From assembly GCA_035712365.1 (NCBI GenBank), contig DASTAW010000033.1, positions 1 to 64,000 of the forward strand: a stretch of 64,000 bases of DNA. The letters are read 5' to 3'. The stretch's first letter is position 1. Every line of letters begins with the position of its first letter. This document shows positions 8,969-16,499 of the stretch, piece after piece. Source of the DNA: Terriglobia bacterium (lineage in GTDB: Bacteria; Acidobacteriota; Terriglobia; UBA7540). The position numbers and the translations under genes were made by a program. The notes beneath the pieces were generated by a model. That model made no database searches and was not told where the DNA came from. It saw nothing but the letters and a program-made list of their open reading frames with translations.

Positions 8969-10200
8969 GTTCCCGGCGGGCTTGTTTCTCTCTCCGGCTT
9001 CACCGTCATCCCGGGACGAACTTTTTGCTGTCCTTCCACAATCACCTGCTGGCCAGCCTGTAATCCTTGTGAAATAACGGAATCTTTTCCGTAAGTGCCA
9101 TTGGTGGTGACGGTGTGAAGTTTCACCTTGTGCTCCGCGTCTACCACCATTACCGTTTGCGCGCCCTGCAGTTCCATGACCGCCTGTTGGGGCACCAGTA
9201 TGGCATTCGGCGTCTGCTCGGTTGAAAAACGCACGCGGCAGAACTGCCCGGGCTTCAGGAAACCTTGCGGGTTGGGAAACTGCGCCTCAATCAACAGAGT
9301 GCCTGTCTGCGCATTCACCGCACTGCCTGCCATATAGAAACTGCCTTGGCGTGGATAAGCGCTGCCATCCGGGAGGAGCAGCCCAAAGGAGACTTTTTGT
9401 GCTTCTTGCTTCCGTGTTGCCGGGTTCTTGTTCCGCGTGACAAACCGGAGGTAGTCCGTCTCGCTGATGTTGAAGTCCACTCGCATGGGAGTTAGCGATG
9501 AAACCGTCACCAGAGGTGTGCTCATGCCTGGGCTCACCAGGTTGCCGGGGTCCACTTGCCGGCGGTCGGCGATTCCGTCAAGGGGAGAGCGGATGACCGT
9601 ATATCCCATATTGATCTCGGCCTGGTTGATCGCCGCCTGGGCCCCTTTGACTCCCGCCTGTGCTTGCTTGACCTGCGCCTCTGCCACGGCTGCGGCAGCG
9701 ACCGCGTCATCATATTGTTCTTGAGGGATGGCCTGCTGCTTCACCAGCGGCGCGTACCGGGCAACATCCTGCTGATTTTTCAGGAGACTCGCCTGGGCCT
9801 GAGCTACGTCCGCCTCGGCCTTGGCGAGTTGCGCCTGTGCCGACTGGAGCGCCGCCTTGTACTCACTTGGGTCAATCGTGAAGAGAATCTGGCCTTTCTT
9901 CACCGCCTGGCCTTCCGCAAAAGGCGCCGTTTCCAGGATACCCGTGACTTGCGGACGGACCTCCACGGTGAAGTTCGCTACCGTCCGGCCAACGTATTCT
10001 CTGTATATGGGTACTGTTTTTTGAACGACCGCAGCTACCACCACCACCGGAGCTGGAGCCGATGCCTGCTGCTGGTCATTGCCACGGCCCTTGGAAGAAC
10101 AGCCAAAGGAGAATAGAAGGAGCAACCCTGGCAGCACTGCAAGAAACACAGACCGAAAGACCAGGCGGGCGGAAAAACACCGGTTGGTTTTCCGCAACAT
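8965..10200 (-). CDS. RND efflux periplasmic adaptor lipoprotein (membrane fusion protein)
   Basis: This 411-residue AcrA-type adaptor bridges pump and outer-membrane factor. A long lipoprotein signal ends in FSFGC with the acylated cysteine at residue 34. A barrel-sandwich lipoyl half (VRPQVTGILETAPFAEGQAVKKGQ), an Ala/Gln-rich coiled-coil hairpin, the second lipoyl half (INMGYTVIRSPLDGIADRR), then beta-barrel and membrane-proximal domains follow. AGGAGG lies five bases before the ATG. It is first in the efflux operon. The reading frame ends inside a palindromic repeat, so the natural C-terminus may have been trimmed or replaced by the repeat. Confidence 0.95.
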   Translation of the reverse strand: MLRKTNRCFSARLVFRSVFLAVLPGLLLLFSFGCSSKGRGNDQQQASAPAPVVVVAAVVQKTVPIYREYVGRTVANFTVEVRPQVTGILETAPFAEGQAVKKGQILFTIDPSEYKAALQSAQAQLAKAEADVAQAQASLLKNQQDVARYAPLVKQQAIPQEQYDDAVAAAAVAEAQVKQAQAGVKGAQAAINQAEINMGYTVIRSPLDGIADRRQVDPGNLVSPGMSTPLVTVSSLTPMRVDFNISETDYLRFVTRNKNPATRKQEAQKVSFGLLLPDGSAYPRQGSFYMAGSAVNAQTGTLLIEAQFPNPQGFLKPGQFCRVRFSTEQTPNAILVPQQAVMELQGAQTVMVVDAEHKVKLHTVTTNGTYGKDSVISQGLQAGQQVIVEGQQKVRPGMTVKPERETSPPGT

Positions 10201-10369
10201 GGTCGCCTCCTGCTTCGCTGGGAATGTAAACTATATGATACCGGGGTTCGGGCCAGTCGATGCCTTTTTCTCGAAGGCCTCGAACTCGCGGAACATCAAG
10301 GCGTGAGGCGGGATCATTGAAACCGGAAACTGACCTTCATTTTAGCGGGTCGCGTCCCGCACTGCGGGA

Positions 10370-10392
10370 TCGCGGCGTGTGCGATGTATGCG
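10370..10392. repeat. 23-base repeat, copy 2 of 2
   Basis: This copy is identical to 3428-3450. It follows a GTCCCGCACTGCGGGA palindrome not present beside copy 1. Confidence 0.7.
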
Positions 10393-10456
10393 GCTCCGTT
10401 GGATGACAGCTTTCCTCCTCAGCCTACTGCCCACTGCCTTCTGCCTACTGCCATCC

Positions 10457-10487
10457 AAGGCCCGGAGGGCCGAAAGACTTTAGCCCA
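10457..10487. repeat. AAGGCCCGGAGGGCCG element, partial copy
   Basis: A 31-base match, with one mismatch, to the element in the two large direct repeats (13906-13936 and 15073-15103). It contains the palindrome GGCCCGGAGGGCC followed by an ACTTTAGCCCA tail. Only this core is shared; the flanks differ. Confidence 0.75.
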
Positions 10488-10569
10488 TGGCGCGTAGCAC
10501 GGGCACTCTTGCCTGTGTCTGAGTCCTTTCAAGACGCCCGACACCGCTTCAGCGGCTGAGGGTTGTTTT

Positions 10570-10629
10570 GTAGCGGCGGCTTTGCGCTGCCATTTGGGCC
10601 CGCACATGACGAGCTAAACTCGCCGCTAC
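10570..10629. repeat. 60-base element with GTAGCGGCG/CGCCGCTAC inverted ends
   Basis: Nine-base perfect inverted ends at 10570-10578 and 10621-10629 enclose about 42 bases with no reading frame of note. It resembles a small non-autonomous palindromic element. Confidence 0.5.
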
Positions 10630-10740
10630 CGCGCGCGAATGGGTTGCCAAAGCATTGCTGCGATGCCGTGAGGTTTGTAAAATGCCGCGCGCACCCAGCC
10701 CACGGCACAATCCCGGCGCCGTGGCCAGCGGCTCTCTCGC

Positions 10741-11646
10741 TTATTTCGAGGCATCGGATTCTTTCTGCTGATTGAGAATACGCCACAGCGTGCCGCTGAA
10801 TATATTTTCCTGGGCCTGCATGGGCACCTCGCAGGCATCGAGCATCGCGTGATAGCGCTTCACTTCCCGGTCAAACTCCTCCAGATCTCCGCCAAATGTG
10901 TCGGAGCCAAAGACCAGTTTCTCAAAAGCACTGTGCCCGGACTGGGGCGTATGAGGACTCACCACTCCCGACCACCAGAAGATGGACTTGAAGAAGGTGT
11001 AATCGTTCTGCTTCTTGATCAGCGACGAGCCCGACAGATCAAAGTAGAGATTGGGGTTCCAGCGGCTGACTTCCGCAGCCTCCGCATAATCAGGATTCCC
11101 CATGTGCGCGCCAATCACGGTGAGCGTGGGAAAGCGCCTCGCAATCAGGTCCAGGCGCGTGGCGCGCATGCGCTCAAAGCTGACGTCCTGGGGCTTGTTC
11201 GGATTTCCACGGGCCACCACGCCGGTGTGGAACAGCAGAATCATGTGGTACTTCGCAGCGCGCTCGTAAATCGGCCAGTAGGCGCGGTCATCGTAGTTGT
11301 GCAATGACGAACTCAGCTCCCCAAGGCCGCGAAAACCCGCCGCGTGAAAGCGGTCAACCTGTTCGAGCGCATCGGGATCGTCCAGCTTGATCGCCCCGAA
11401 CCCTATCAGGCGATTGGAGTGCGCATGGATGAAAGGCGCGGCGGTGTCCAGATCGGCAGCAGGAACCAGCAGGAACGCCATCCCATCCACCGAATCGAGC
11501 TTGGCCAGCAGCTTCTGAAGAAAGGCCGGGTCACCATCATAGTGCAGGTGTCCATCGATGATTTTAGGTCGCGCCGACTGCGCCCGAAGCGGGCCACAAA
11601 CAAGCACAAACACCAGCGTAACGAACAGCAGACTGTACTTTTTCAT
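10741..11646 (-). CDS. Secreted amidohydrolase (amidohydrolase-2 type TIM barrel)
   Basis: This 301-residue protein has a Sec signal peptide (hydrophobic run to GPLRAQ, cleavage near residue 22) followed by a metal-dependent hydrolase barrel of the COG2159 type. Metal-ligand motifs can be seen: DGHLH at the first strand, LLFHTG mid-barrel, GAHMG, and VFGSDTFGGD near the end. AGGAGG precedes the ATG by four bases. It stands alone, with repeat-rich gaps on both sides. Substrates in this family include decarboxylated aromatics and lactones, but the sequence does not decide between them. Confidence 0.85.
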   Translation of the reverse strand: MKKYSLLFVTLVFVLVCGPLRAQSARPKIIDGHLHYDGDPAFLQKLLAKLDSVDGMAFLLVPAADLDTAAPFIHAHSNRLIGFGAIKLDDPDALEQVDRFHAAGFRGLGELSSSLHNYDDRAYWPIYERAAKYHMILLFHTGVVARGNPNKPQDVSFERMRATRLDLIARRFPTLTVIGAHMGNPDYAEAAEVSRWNPNLYFDLSGSSLIKKQNDYTFFKSIFWWSGVVSPHTPQSGHSAFEKLVFGSDTFGGDLEEFDREVKRYHAMLDACEVPMQAQENIFSGTLWRILNQQKESDASK

Positions 11647-11731
11647 CTTCCCTCCTGAGCCGGTAGCGCGGCGTTGTCCCGCCGCGCGGTCCCGCGCTGC
11701 GGGATGCGGTTCTTTTATTCAAGATCAACGG

Positions 11732-11758
11732 CCGCAGAGTTGAAGAACAACTCTGCGC
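11732..11758. repeat. Palindromic repeat with CGCAGAGTT ends, copy 2
   Basis: This is the second copy of the element at 3588-3616, with CGCAGAGTT mirrored by AACTCTGCG. Directly before it, at about 11655-11705, lie further GC-rich palindromes (GCGGCG, CCGCGCGG, CCCGCGCTGCGGG). Confidence 0.65.
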
Positions 11759-12238
11759 CACCCGCTTTCGACGCATGGCGGATACATGCCGTATTGTGCC
11801 ACGAGTGTGGATTCGAGGGACGATAAACGGATGGAGTGTCTTTGATACGTTCGCCGATCTTATTCGCAGAGTTTTGCCACGTTGTTTATTGGATGAATGC
11901 CGGACAACCCGCGAAAGGACGATCTTGTCAGTCGGGGCTGATGCAGAGGCGGTTTTTGTCTCTGCGATCCCGAAGGGAGGGGTCTGGGCGGGGTGGGAGC
12001 TCTGAGTTGGCGGTTTTATTTTTTACAGTACGCCTCTCTGATTCAATGGATCGCGTGGAATGAAAGCAAGCCAACGCCTCTCGCTTCGCGAGAATGCAGA
12101 TACTCGAAGGCGAGCATCTGCGCCAGCCGGCGTTATTTTCTTGGCTTTAGTAGTCCTGTGGCTCGAGCACCGAGAGTAGTCCTTCGCCGCGCAGCCGTCC
12201 CGCAAACTCCGCCCACAAAGGTCCACCGCACAAAACCG
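11759..12238. other. Intergenic stretch without a recognisable gene
   Basis: Short frames exist on both strands, but none shows a family motif, signal peptide or ribosome site. A GCGAGTATCTGC-like inverted motif and CGCTTCGCG palindromes are visible around 12080-12120. It separates the amidohydrolase from the DpnI-like gene. Confidence 0.4.
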
Positions 12239-12268
12239 TTGCCGTGTGTAGCCGCTAGAAACTATAGT
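12239..12268 (+). promoter_or_regulatory. Candidate sigma-70-type promoter for the DpnI-like gene
   Basis: TTGCCG at 12239-12244 and TATAGT at 12263-12268 are separated by 18 bases, giving a leader of roughly 60 bases to the ATG at 12334. The spacing and boxes are good, but the call rests on pattern alone. Confidence 0.45.
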
Positions 12269-12333
12269 ATGGTGCGCGCGAATGACCGCATAGCCGCAGG
12301 CGGCGCATGCTTCATCGACACCTGGATTCTAGG

Positions 12334-13116
12334 ATGCACCTTCAAATGCCCGTATCCCTGGCGACGCGTTACAGGAGCCCCAGCCAGCGCGCTCGCGTGA
12401 TAAGTGAAGCGTGGGCTCGAGACAACCTTTATTGTTTGCGGTGCGCGTCGACCGCCCTCCAACCCTCTCCACCGAACGCGCACGTAGTTGACTTCGTCTG
12501 TGCGCGATGTGAGGGGACGTTTCAGCTTAAAAGTCAGTCGCGCCCGTTCTCGACGCGCATCTGCGACTCGGCTTTTGAGCCGATGCGCCGTGCAATCGAG
12601 CAAAACCGAGCGCCCAATCTGTTCGCGTTGCACTATGACCCTGCGGGCTGGATGGTGCGGAACCTCTTATTTGTTCCAGCCGTTGCATTGACCCTATCCA
12701 CCCTTGAGAAGCGGAGGCCCCTCGGAGCCCAGGCGCGTAGGAAGGGTTGGGTCGGATGTAACATTCTGCTGACGAATATTCCATCGGATGCGAGAATCCT
12801 TCTCGTTTCGGAGGGGAACATTCTCGTTCCTTGTCGCGCGCGCGAGCTATATGAAAGGCTCAGACCATTGGAAGGTTGGCCTCACTACAGGCGGGGCTGG
12901 ACGCTCGACGTGCTCAACTTGGTTCGGTCACTGGGGCGGTCTCGCTTCACGCTTGCAGACGTGTACGCGCGCAGCCTTCTGCTCCAGCGCCTGTACCCTC
13001 GCAACCGCCATGTTCGGGAGAAGATTCGGCAGCAATTGCAACGTTTGCGAGATTTGGGCCTCGTGGAATTTGAAGGGCGAGGCAGGTACACACTCAAGGC
13101 CCAAGACAGCGGATAG
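12334..13116 (+). CDS. DpnI-family methyl-directed restriction endonuclease homologue
   Basis: This 260-residue protein follows DpnI (254 residues) along its whole length, so residue numbers match: SPSQRARVISEAW near the start, a Cys4 zinc site (C34, C37, C56, C59), catalytic D53 and K66, GWVGCNI with the methyl-adenine-sensing Trp (W139; W138 in DpnI), and a C-terminal winged helix with EKIRQQLQRLRDLGLVEFEGRGRY. DpnI cuts GATC only when adenine is methylated. The catalytic Glu64 is Gln here, giving D-x10-QLK, a form known in Mrr-type nucleases. The start at 12334 was chosen by alignment; an upstream ATG at 12307 is possible. No methylase is adjacent, as expected for an enzyme that attacks methylated DNA. 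It sits in a repeat-rich accessory patch. Confidence 0.92.
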   Translation: MHLQMPVSLATRYRSPSQRARVISEAWARDNLYCLRCASTALQPSPPNAHVVDFVCARCEGTFQLKSQSRPFSTRICDSAFEPMRRAIEQNRAPNLFALHYDPAGWMVRNLLFVPAVALTLSTLEKRRPLGAQARRKGWVGCNILLTNIPSDARILLVSEGNILVPCRARELYERLRPLEGWPHYRRGWTLDVLNLVRSLGRSRFTLADVYARSLLLQRLYPRNRHVREKIRQQLQRLRDLGLVEFEGRGRYTLKAQDSG

Positions 13117-13119
13117 AAG

Positions 13120-13299
13120 TTAATAGAAAACTTCCACCGATCTGCTGCCCCCGGTCTCAATGCTGCGGCCAATTGCAGGCGGATAAAACTCAATGTCGGC
13201 CGAGTGTCCCAGACCCTGAATGCGCGAAAGCGCTGCGCTCTCCGGGTCGGACCCGTCCATTACTTCGATTTCCGCTACCAAGAGCAGTTTGACTCGCAT
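13120..13299 (-). CDS. Small unknown protein, 59 residues
   Basis: This short frame begins MRVKLLLVAEIEVMDG and has a strong GGAGG eight bases before the ATG, which argues that it is real. The N-terminal half looks like a beta-strand/loop followed by a helix (DPESAALSRI); the tail is polar, with no signal peptide or membrane segment. Its stop is three bases past the stop of the convergent DpnI-like gene. Upstream lies the remnant of a BglII-like gene. No family was recognised. Confidence 0.6.
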   Translation of the reverse strand: MRVKLLLVAEIEVMDGSDPESAALSRIQGLGHSADIEFYPPAIGRSIETGGSRSVEVFY

Positions 13300-13335
13300 T
13301 CTTTCAGCCTCCAACAGTTAGTTTCCGTTACCACC

Positions 13336-13603
13336 TTATCGGCCATTTCGATCGCGCGCATTAAGGGCGCGCCGCAAGCGTTGTATGCCCTGTGATTCAC
13401 CGCCGCCCGAGCCGATAATCTCTTCCGATTGGGACACGCACGCCCAAAAGAACCCGCTCAAGCTCTTCCAGTGCGGACGGGAAATCCTTTTCAAGGATCG
13501 CGGCAGCGTGCGACACAAACTTGATGTCGAATCCCTTCTTTTCTAGCTCCTCTAAAAGCATTCTGCCTATGGCTCCGTGAAAGACAGCAGCACATGATAT
13601 CAC
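13336..13603 (-). pseudogene. Frameshifted remnant of a BglII/BstYI-family restriction endonuclease
   Basis: The frame from the GTG at 13603 reads ELEKKGFDIKFVSHAAA, then a helical ALEELERVLLGVRVPI, after which it runs out of register. Removing one G at 13425-13426 restores EEIIGSGGGES followed by QRLRRALNAR, which fits the N-terminal region of BglII/BstYI-type endonucleases as I recall that family. The frame then stops after about 85 codons, and the catalytic core that should follow is missing. It is therefore both frameshifted and truncated. The family name is from memory; the frameshift is visible directly. Confidence 0.65.
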
Positions 13604-13784
13604 GACTCAAGCGGCGAACCGCGGTACCGGGCCTGAACCATGTGCTTTACACAGATTTTGAATTCACGGACTCACGCCTGGAAAAGCGATGCGGTCACTT
13701 GTAACTTGCTTTGTTACGTCTTGCTAGGGTGGTGCTTGGGTCTTGCGTCTTGCAATTGGGCGGCAGGCGAACACCGCGATATAA

Positions 13785-14290
13785 CGTGCAAATTTATATA
13801 TCTCATCGGCCAGAAATGCAAAGAAAATTACGAAAAAGGGATCTCCTGGTAAATGCTGGGATTCTTCGCTGCGCTCAGAATGACAGGATTGGGGGTGACA
13901 CGGTGAAGGCCCGGAGGGCCGACAGACTTTAGCCCATCCCGCCTTGCGGGATGGGAGAACGAACGCCCACCCCACGCCCCAACCCTCTCCCGGCGGGAGA
14001 GGGGGGACCGCGGAGCGGCGGGTGTGAAGCCTATTCCCAGGGCTTGCGCCCTTGGCTAAAATCTTCCGCCCCTGGCGGGGCTGCAAGAACCGGCGGTGGG
14101 AATGGTTTGTAGGGGAGCCCTCCGGGCTCCCGCGCAGTCCAGCTCAGGCAAAAAACGGGAGGGCAAAGCCCTCCCCTACGAAAAACCTTCCCTTCAATCA
14201 CCCGATCAAAAATCGGTCATTCGCCAATTTCTCAAACCACCCCTCACCCGCCCCGACGTACCTCCGGCACCCTCTGCCCGTTAGAAGGGC
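13785..14290. repeat. Large direct repeat, copy 1 (about 506 bp)
   Basis: This block aligns from end to end with 14950-15460, with scattered substitutions and small indels. The exact core stretches include 27 bases at 13813-13839. It carries, in order, an A-rich core, an AAGGCCCGGAGGGCCG element, CCCGCCTTGCGGG, an AGGGCTTGCGCCC motif and a GTAGGGG...CCCCTAC unit. It has no reading frame of its own and no transposase. The two copies flank the HicAB pair. Confidence 0.9.
14109..14179. repeat. GTAGGGG...CCCCTAC palindromic unit
   Basis: This 71-base unit has GTAGGGGAGCCC at the left and GGGCAAAGCCCTCCCCTAC at the right, so the ends are inverted and each end also forms a hairpin. It is part of direct repeat copy 1. 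Confidence 0.8.
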
Positions 14291-14409
14291 AGTGATGAGT
14301 GATAAGTGACGAGTGACGAGGGAAAGCAATTACGAATTACAAATTGCGAATTACGGGTGACGAAAAACGGGTTCGGGTTTACGGGCAGCGGGTTCCGCGA
14401 CCGGGCGGA

Positions 14410-14625
14410 TCAGGCGAAGACGAGGCGCCCTTTGGGTTGGGGGATGGGACGCCCCAGTTTCCTGGCCGCCTCGATCCACTCCTGGATGACGACTTCAACG
14501 CTGGCGAGGGCTTCCCGGTAGGTTTTTCCGTCGGCGGCGCAGCCGGGAAGCTCGGGAACCTCGGCGATGAAAGCCTGATCCTCTTCGCTCCAGTATAGGA
14601 TCACTTCATACCTCGGTTTTGACAT
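14410..14625 (-). CDS. hicB: HicB-family antitoxin
   Basis: This 71-residue antitoxin has the compact HicB fold: YEVILYWSEEDQAFIAEVPELPGC followed by AADGKTYREALASVEVVIQEWIE and a PIPQPKGR tail. It neutralises the upstream HicA RNase and normally represses the operon, but no C-terminal DNA-binding domain is present in this short form. GGGAGG lies eight bases before the ATG. The gene starts inside the last 20 bases of the toxin gene, so the two are translationally linked. Confidence 0.92.
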   Translation of the reverse strand: MSKPRYEVILYWSEEDQAFIAEVPELPGCAADGKTYREALASVEVVIQEWIEAARKLGRPIPQPKGRLVFA

Positions 14626-14875
14626 TCAGCTCGCCTCCCATTCGGTATTTCAGTATAACATGGCGGACCTGCTTCACTTGATACGGTTTCGCCTTGTTAC
14701 CCCTGGGCTGCAGGTTCAGAATCTCGTCCACTCCATCGCGGGAGAAGATGTGGTGACTCCCTCGAATCCGCTCGCTGAACCCAAGGCCTTGCAGTACGCG
14801 CCGCAAATCATCGAAGAAAATATTGGCGTCAGAGGTTCCGCGCAGAATCTTTTCAAGGGTCTTCTTCGCCGCCAA
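14606..14875 (-). CDS. hicA: HicA-family mRNA interferase toxin (TTG start)
   Basis: This 89-residue double-stranded-RNA-binding-fold toxin carries SERIRGSHHIF with the catalytic His at residue 41, and LNLQPRGNKAKPYQVKQVR, as in the HicA/YcfA family. A TTG at 14875 is preferred because AGGAGG stands eight bases before it; the frame stays open upstream to 14986 but runs into the right-hand direct repeat. A second AGGAGG points to an ATG at 14901 in another frame, which may reflect an old frameshift at the true N-terminus. It precedes and overlaps hicB. The pair is enclosed by direct repeats. Confidence 0.88.
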   Translation of the reverse strand: MAAKKTLEKILRGTSDANIFFDDLRRVLQGLGFSERIRGSHHIFSRDGVDEILNLQPRGNKAKPYQVKQVRHVILKYRMGGELNVKTEV

Positions 14876-14949
14876 CCGTCTCTCCTCCTGCAAGTGCGCA
14901 TCGGTCGCACCTCCTGCAATCTGTGGGGCCGACGATAACCGCAATACAG

Positions 14950-15460
14950 CGTGCCAATATATAAAGCTTATCGGCTTGAAATGCAAAGAAAATTACGAAA
15001 AAGGCTCTCCCGGTAAATGCTGGGATTCCTCGACGGGCTCAGAATGACGGGATTGGGGGTAACGCGGTTTTTAAGGCCCGGAGGGCCGACAGACTTTAGC
15101 CCATCCCGCCTTGCGGGATGGGAGAACGAATGCCGTCCCCTCACCCCGGCCCTCTCGCGGCGGGAGAGGGGGGATCCCGCCGTGGCGGGATGGGAATGGC
15201 CTGTTCCCAGGGCTTGCGCCCGGGGCTAAAATCTTCCGCCCCTCGGCGGGGCTGCAAGACCGGCCGGCGGGAATGGTTTGTAGGGGAGTCCTCCGGGCTC
15301 CCGCGCAGTCCAGCTCAGGCAAAAAACGGGAGGGCAAAGCCCTCCCTACGAAAAGCCTTCCCTTCAATCACCCAATCACAACTCGGCCATTCGCCAATTT
15401 ATCAAAACACCCCTCATCCGGCGTCGTACCTCCGCCACCCTCTCCCCTTTGAGAGGGCTT
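14950..15460. repeat. Large direct repeat, copy 2 (about 511 bp)
   Basis: Same order of motifs as 13785-14290 and clearly homologous, but diverged, so the duplication is not recent. The left edge lies just upstream of hicA and the right edge ends at a CCCTCTCC...GAGAGGG palindrome at about 15440. Confidence 0.9.
15280..15349. repeat. GTAGGGG...CCCTAC palindromic unit
   Basis: This is the copy 2 counterpart of 14109-14179, with one base lost in the right end (CCCTAC instead of CCCCTAC) and one substitution in the left arm. Confidence 0.8.
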
Positions 15461-15557
15461 TGGTTTTGGGGAGGCGTTTCCGGCGCGGATGAATCCGTGC
15501 CCTTTCGCCTTGGTTCGTTGGCCGGGGGCACCCGATCGCTCAATGCGGGGGCGGGCG

Positions 15558-16499
15558 TCAGTGAGTCCCGAAGCCGACCTGCACTAGAACGCGAACAGGA
15601 ACAGGCTTGCCGTCAACGATGGAGGGTTTAAACCTCCACGTTTGAAGGGTCTGGGCGGCGATGTCATCCAGGCCCATGCCGAGCGGCCGGATGATGGATT
15701 CCACTGTGACGTGACCCGTTGCATCAATCACTATGGAAAGAACGACCCATCCTTCAATGTGAGCCATTCGCGCCTCAGGGGTGAAAGGCGGTTCCGGCTT
15801 GTAAGTCACTACTGGCGCGGTTACTTTGCGAGTTTTTTCGGGGTTTGTGAAAGCCCCGACTTGGAAAATGGGCGACTTGGGCAATGCCTGTTTGCTGCTT
15901 TCGCCCACTGGTTTTTGCGTGGAGGCGGGAATCGCGGACATCTGCTGCTGCACCGGCTTTGGGGATTCCTCGGGGTGATGAAGCAGGTAATCCTTCCAGT
16001 AGTCGGGCACGAGAAGCACAGAATTTTCGCTGCCCGTGACAAACACTTTCCCTATGGCCTGCTGGAGAGCGGAAATGCTGGGGGAATCGTGGCCGATAGC
16101 GATTTCAACGTCGATGTCTGGACCGAAATAGGGCCGCAGGGCTTGCAGCTTTTTGTCGTACACGAAGTAGAGGCGCTTGCCCTTGATGACGAGGTCGTTG
16201 CGTTTGAGCTCGACTCCGGTGCACTGGATGTCGGCGTCGAGCGTCCACGGTCCCGGCTGGCCGCCTTTGATGAGGCGGCCGTCCGCAGAGTAGCGGAGCA
16301 TCGTGCCGCTATTGGAGGTTCGCAGCACCATGTTCTGGCCCTTGTAAGCTTTTTCGAGAAGCGAGGCGATGAGTTGCCGGTCGGCAGCGCGGAGAGGCGC
16401 CGCAACGGCCAGAATCAGGAGCGGCAGCATTGCGCGCGGTGCATGCCTCGCAAAGGCCAGAATGAAGAGTGGGAAGATTGAGCGTTGCACGTGCTTCAT
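15558..16499 (-). CDS. Secreted protein with TonB C-terminal domain
   Basis: This 313-residue protein has a hydrophobic N-terminus with an A-x-A-like cleavage site (APLRAAD), an unassigned middle domain (about residues 45-190), a Lys/Pro-rich linker, and a TonB_C domain at about 225-313 (PPFTPEARMAHIEGWVVLSIVIDATGHV and AAQTLQTWRFKPSIVDGKPVPV). TonB domains pass energy to outer-membrane receptors, but this N-terminus looks cleavable rather than an ExbB-contacting anchor. It may instead be a periplasmic TonB-like protein, frequent in acidobacteria. A GGAG seven bases before the ATG supports the start; a second ATG at 16430 is possible. Confidence 0.8.
   Translation of the reverse strand: MKHVQRSIFPLFILAFARHAPRAMLPLLILAVAAPLRAADRQLIASLLEKAYKGQNMVLRTSNSGTMLRYSADGRLIKGGQPGPWTLDADIQCTGVELKRNDLVIKGKRLYFVYDKKLQALRPYFGPDIDVEIAIGHDSPSISALQQAIGKVFVTGSENSVLLVPDYWKDYLLHHPEESPKPVQQQMSAIPASTQKPVGESSKQALPKSPIFQVGAFTNPEKTRKVTAPVVTYKPEPPFTPEARMAHIEGWVVLSIVIDATGHVTVESIIRPLGMGLDDIAAQTLQTWRFKPSIVDGKPVPVRVLVQVGFGTH

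Larger units (their letters stand above)
10201..10740. other. Intergenic region rich in dispersed repeats
   Basis: No convincing gene was found. The stretch holds the 23-base repeat (10370-10392), a copy of an AAGGCCCGGAGGGCCG element (10457-10487) and a GTAGCGGCG-bounded element (10570-10629). The promoter of the efflux operon should lie close to 10201, but no consensus boxes stand out. Confidence 0.6.

Noticed and set aside
11775-12005. 76-codon plus-strand frame
   Set aside because: No ribosome site, no recognisable motif and no neighbour that would explain it.
13724-15452. Short frames inside the large direct repeats (for example 15111-15452 and 13724-14086)
   Set aside because: They translate repeat DNA, recur in both copies with different frameshifts, and have no protein character.
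13785-15460. Possible insertion sequence made of the two direct repeats
   Set aside because: No transposase, no terminal inverted repeats on the pair and no target-site duplication could be seen; treated as direct repeats only.
15642-16481. 279-codon open frame on the plus strand
   Set aside because: Antisense to the TonB_C-domain protein, which has a signal peptide and family motifs.
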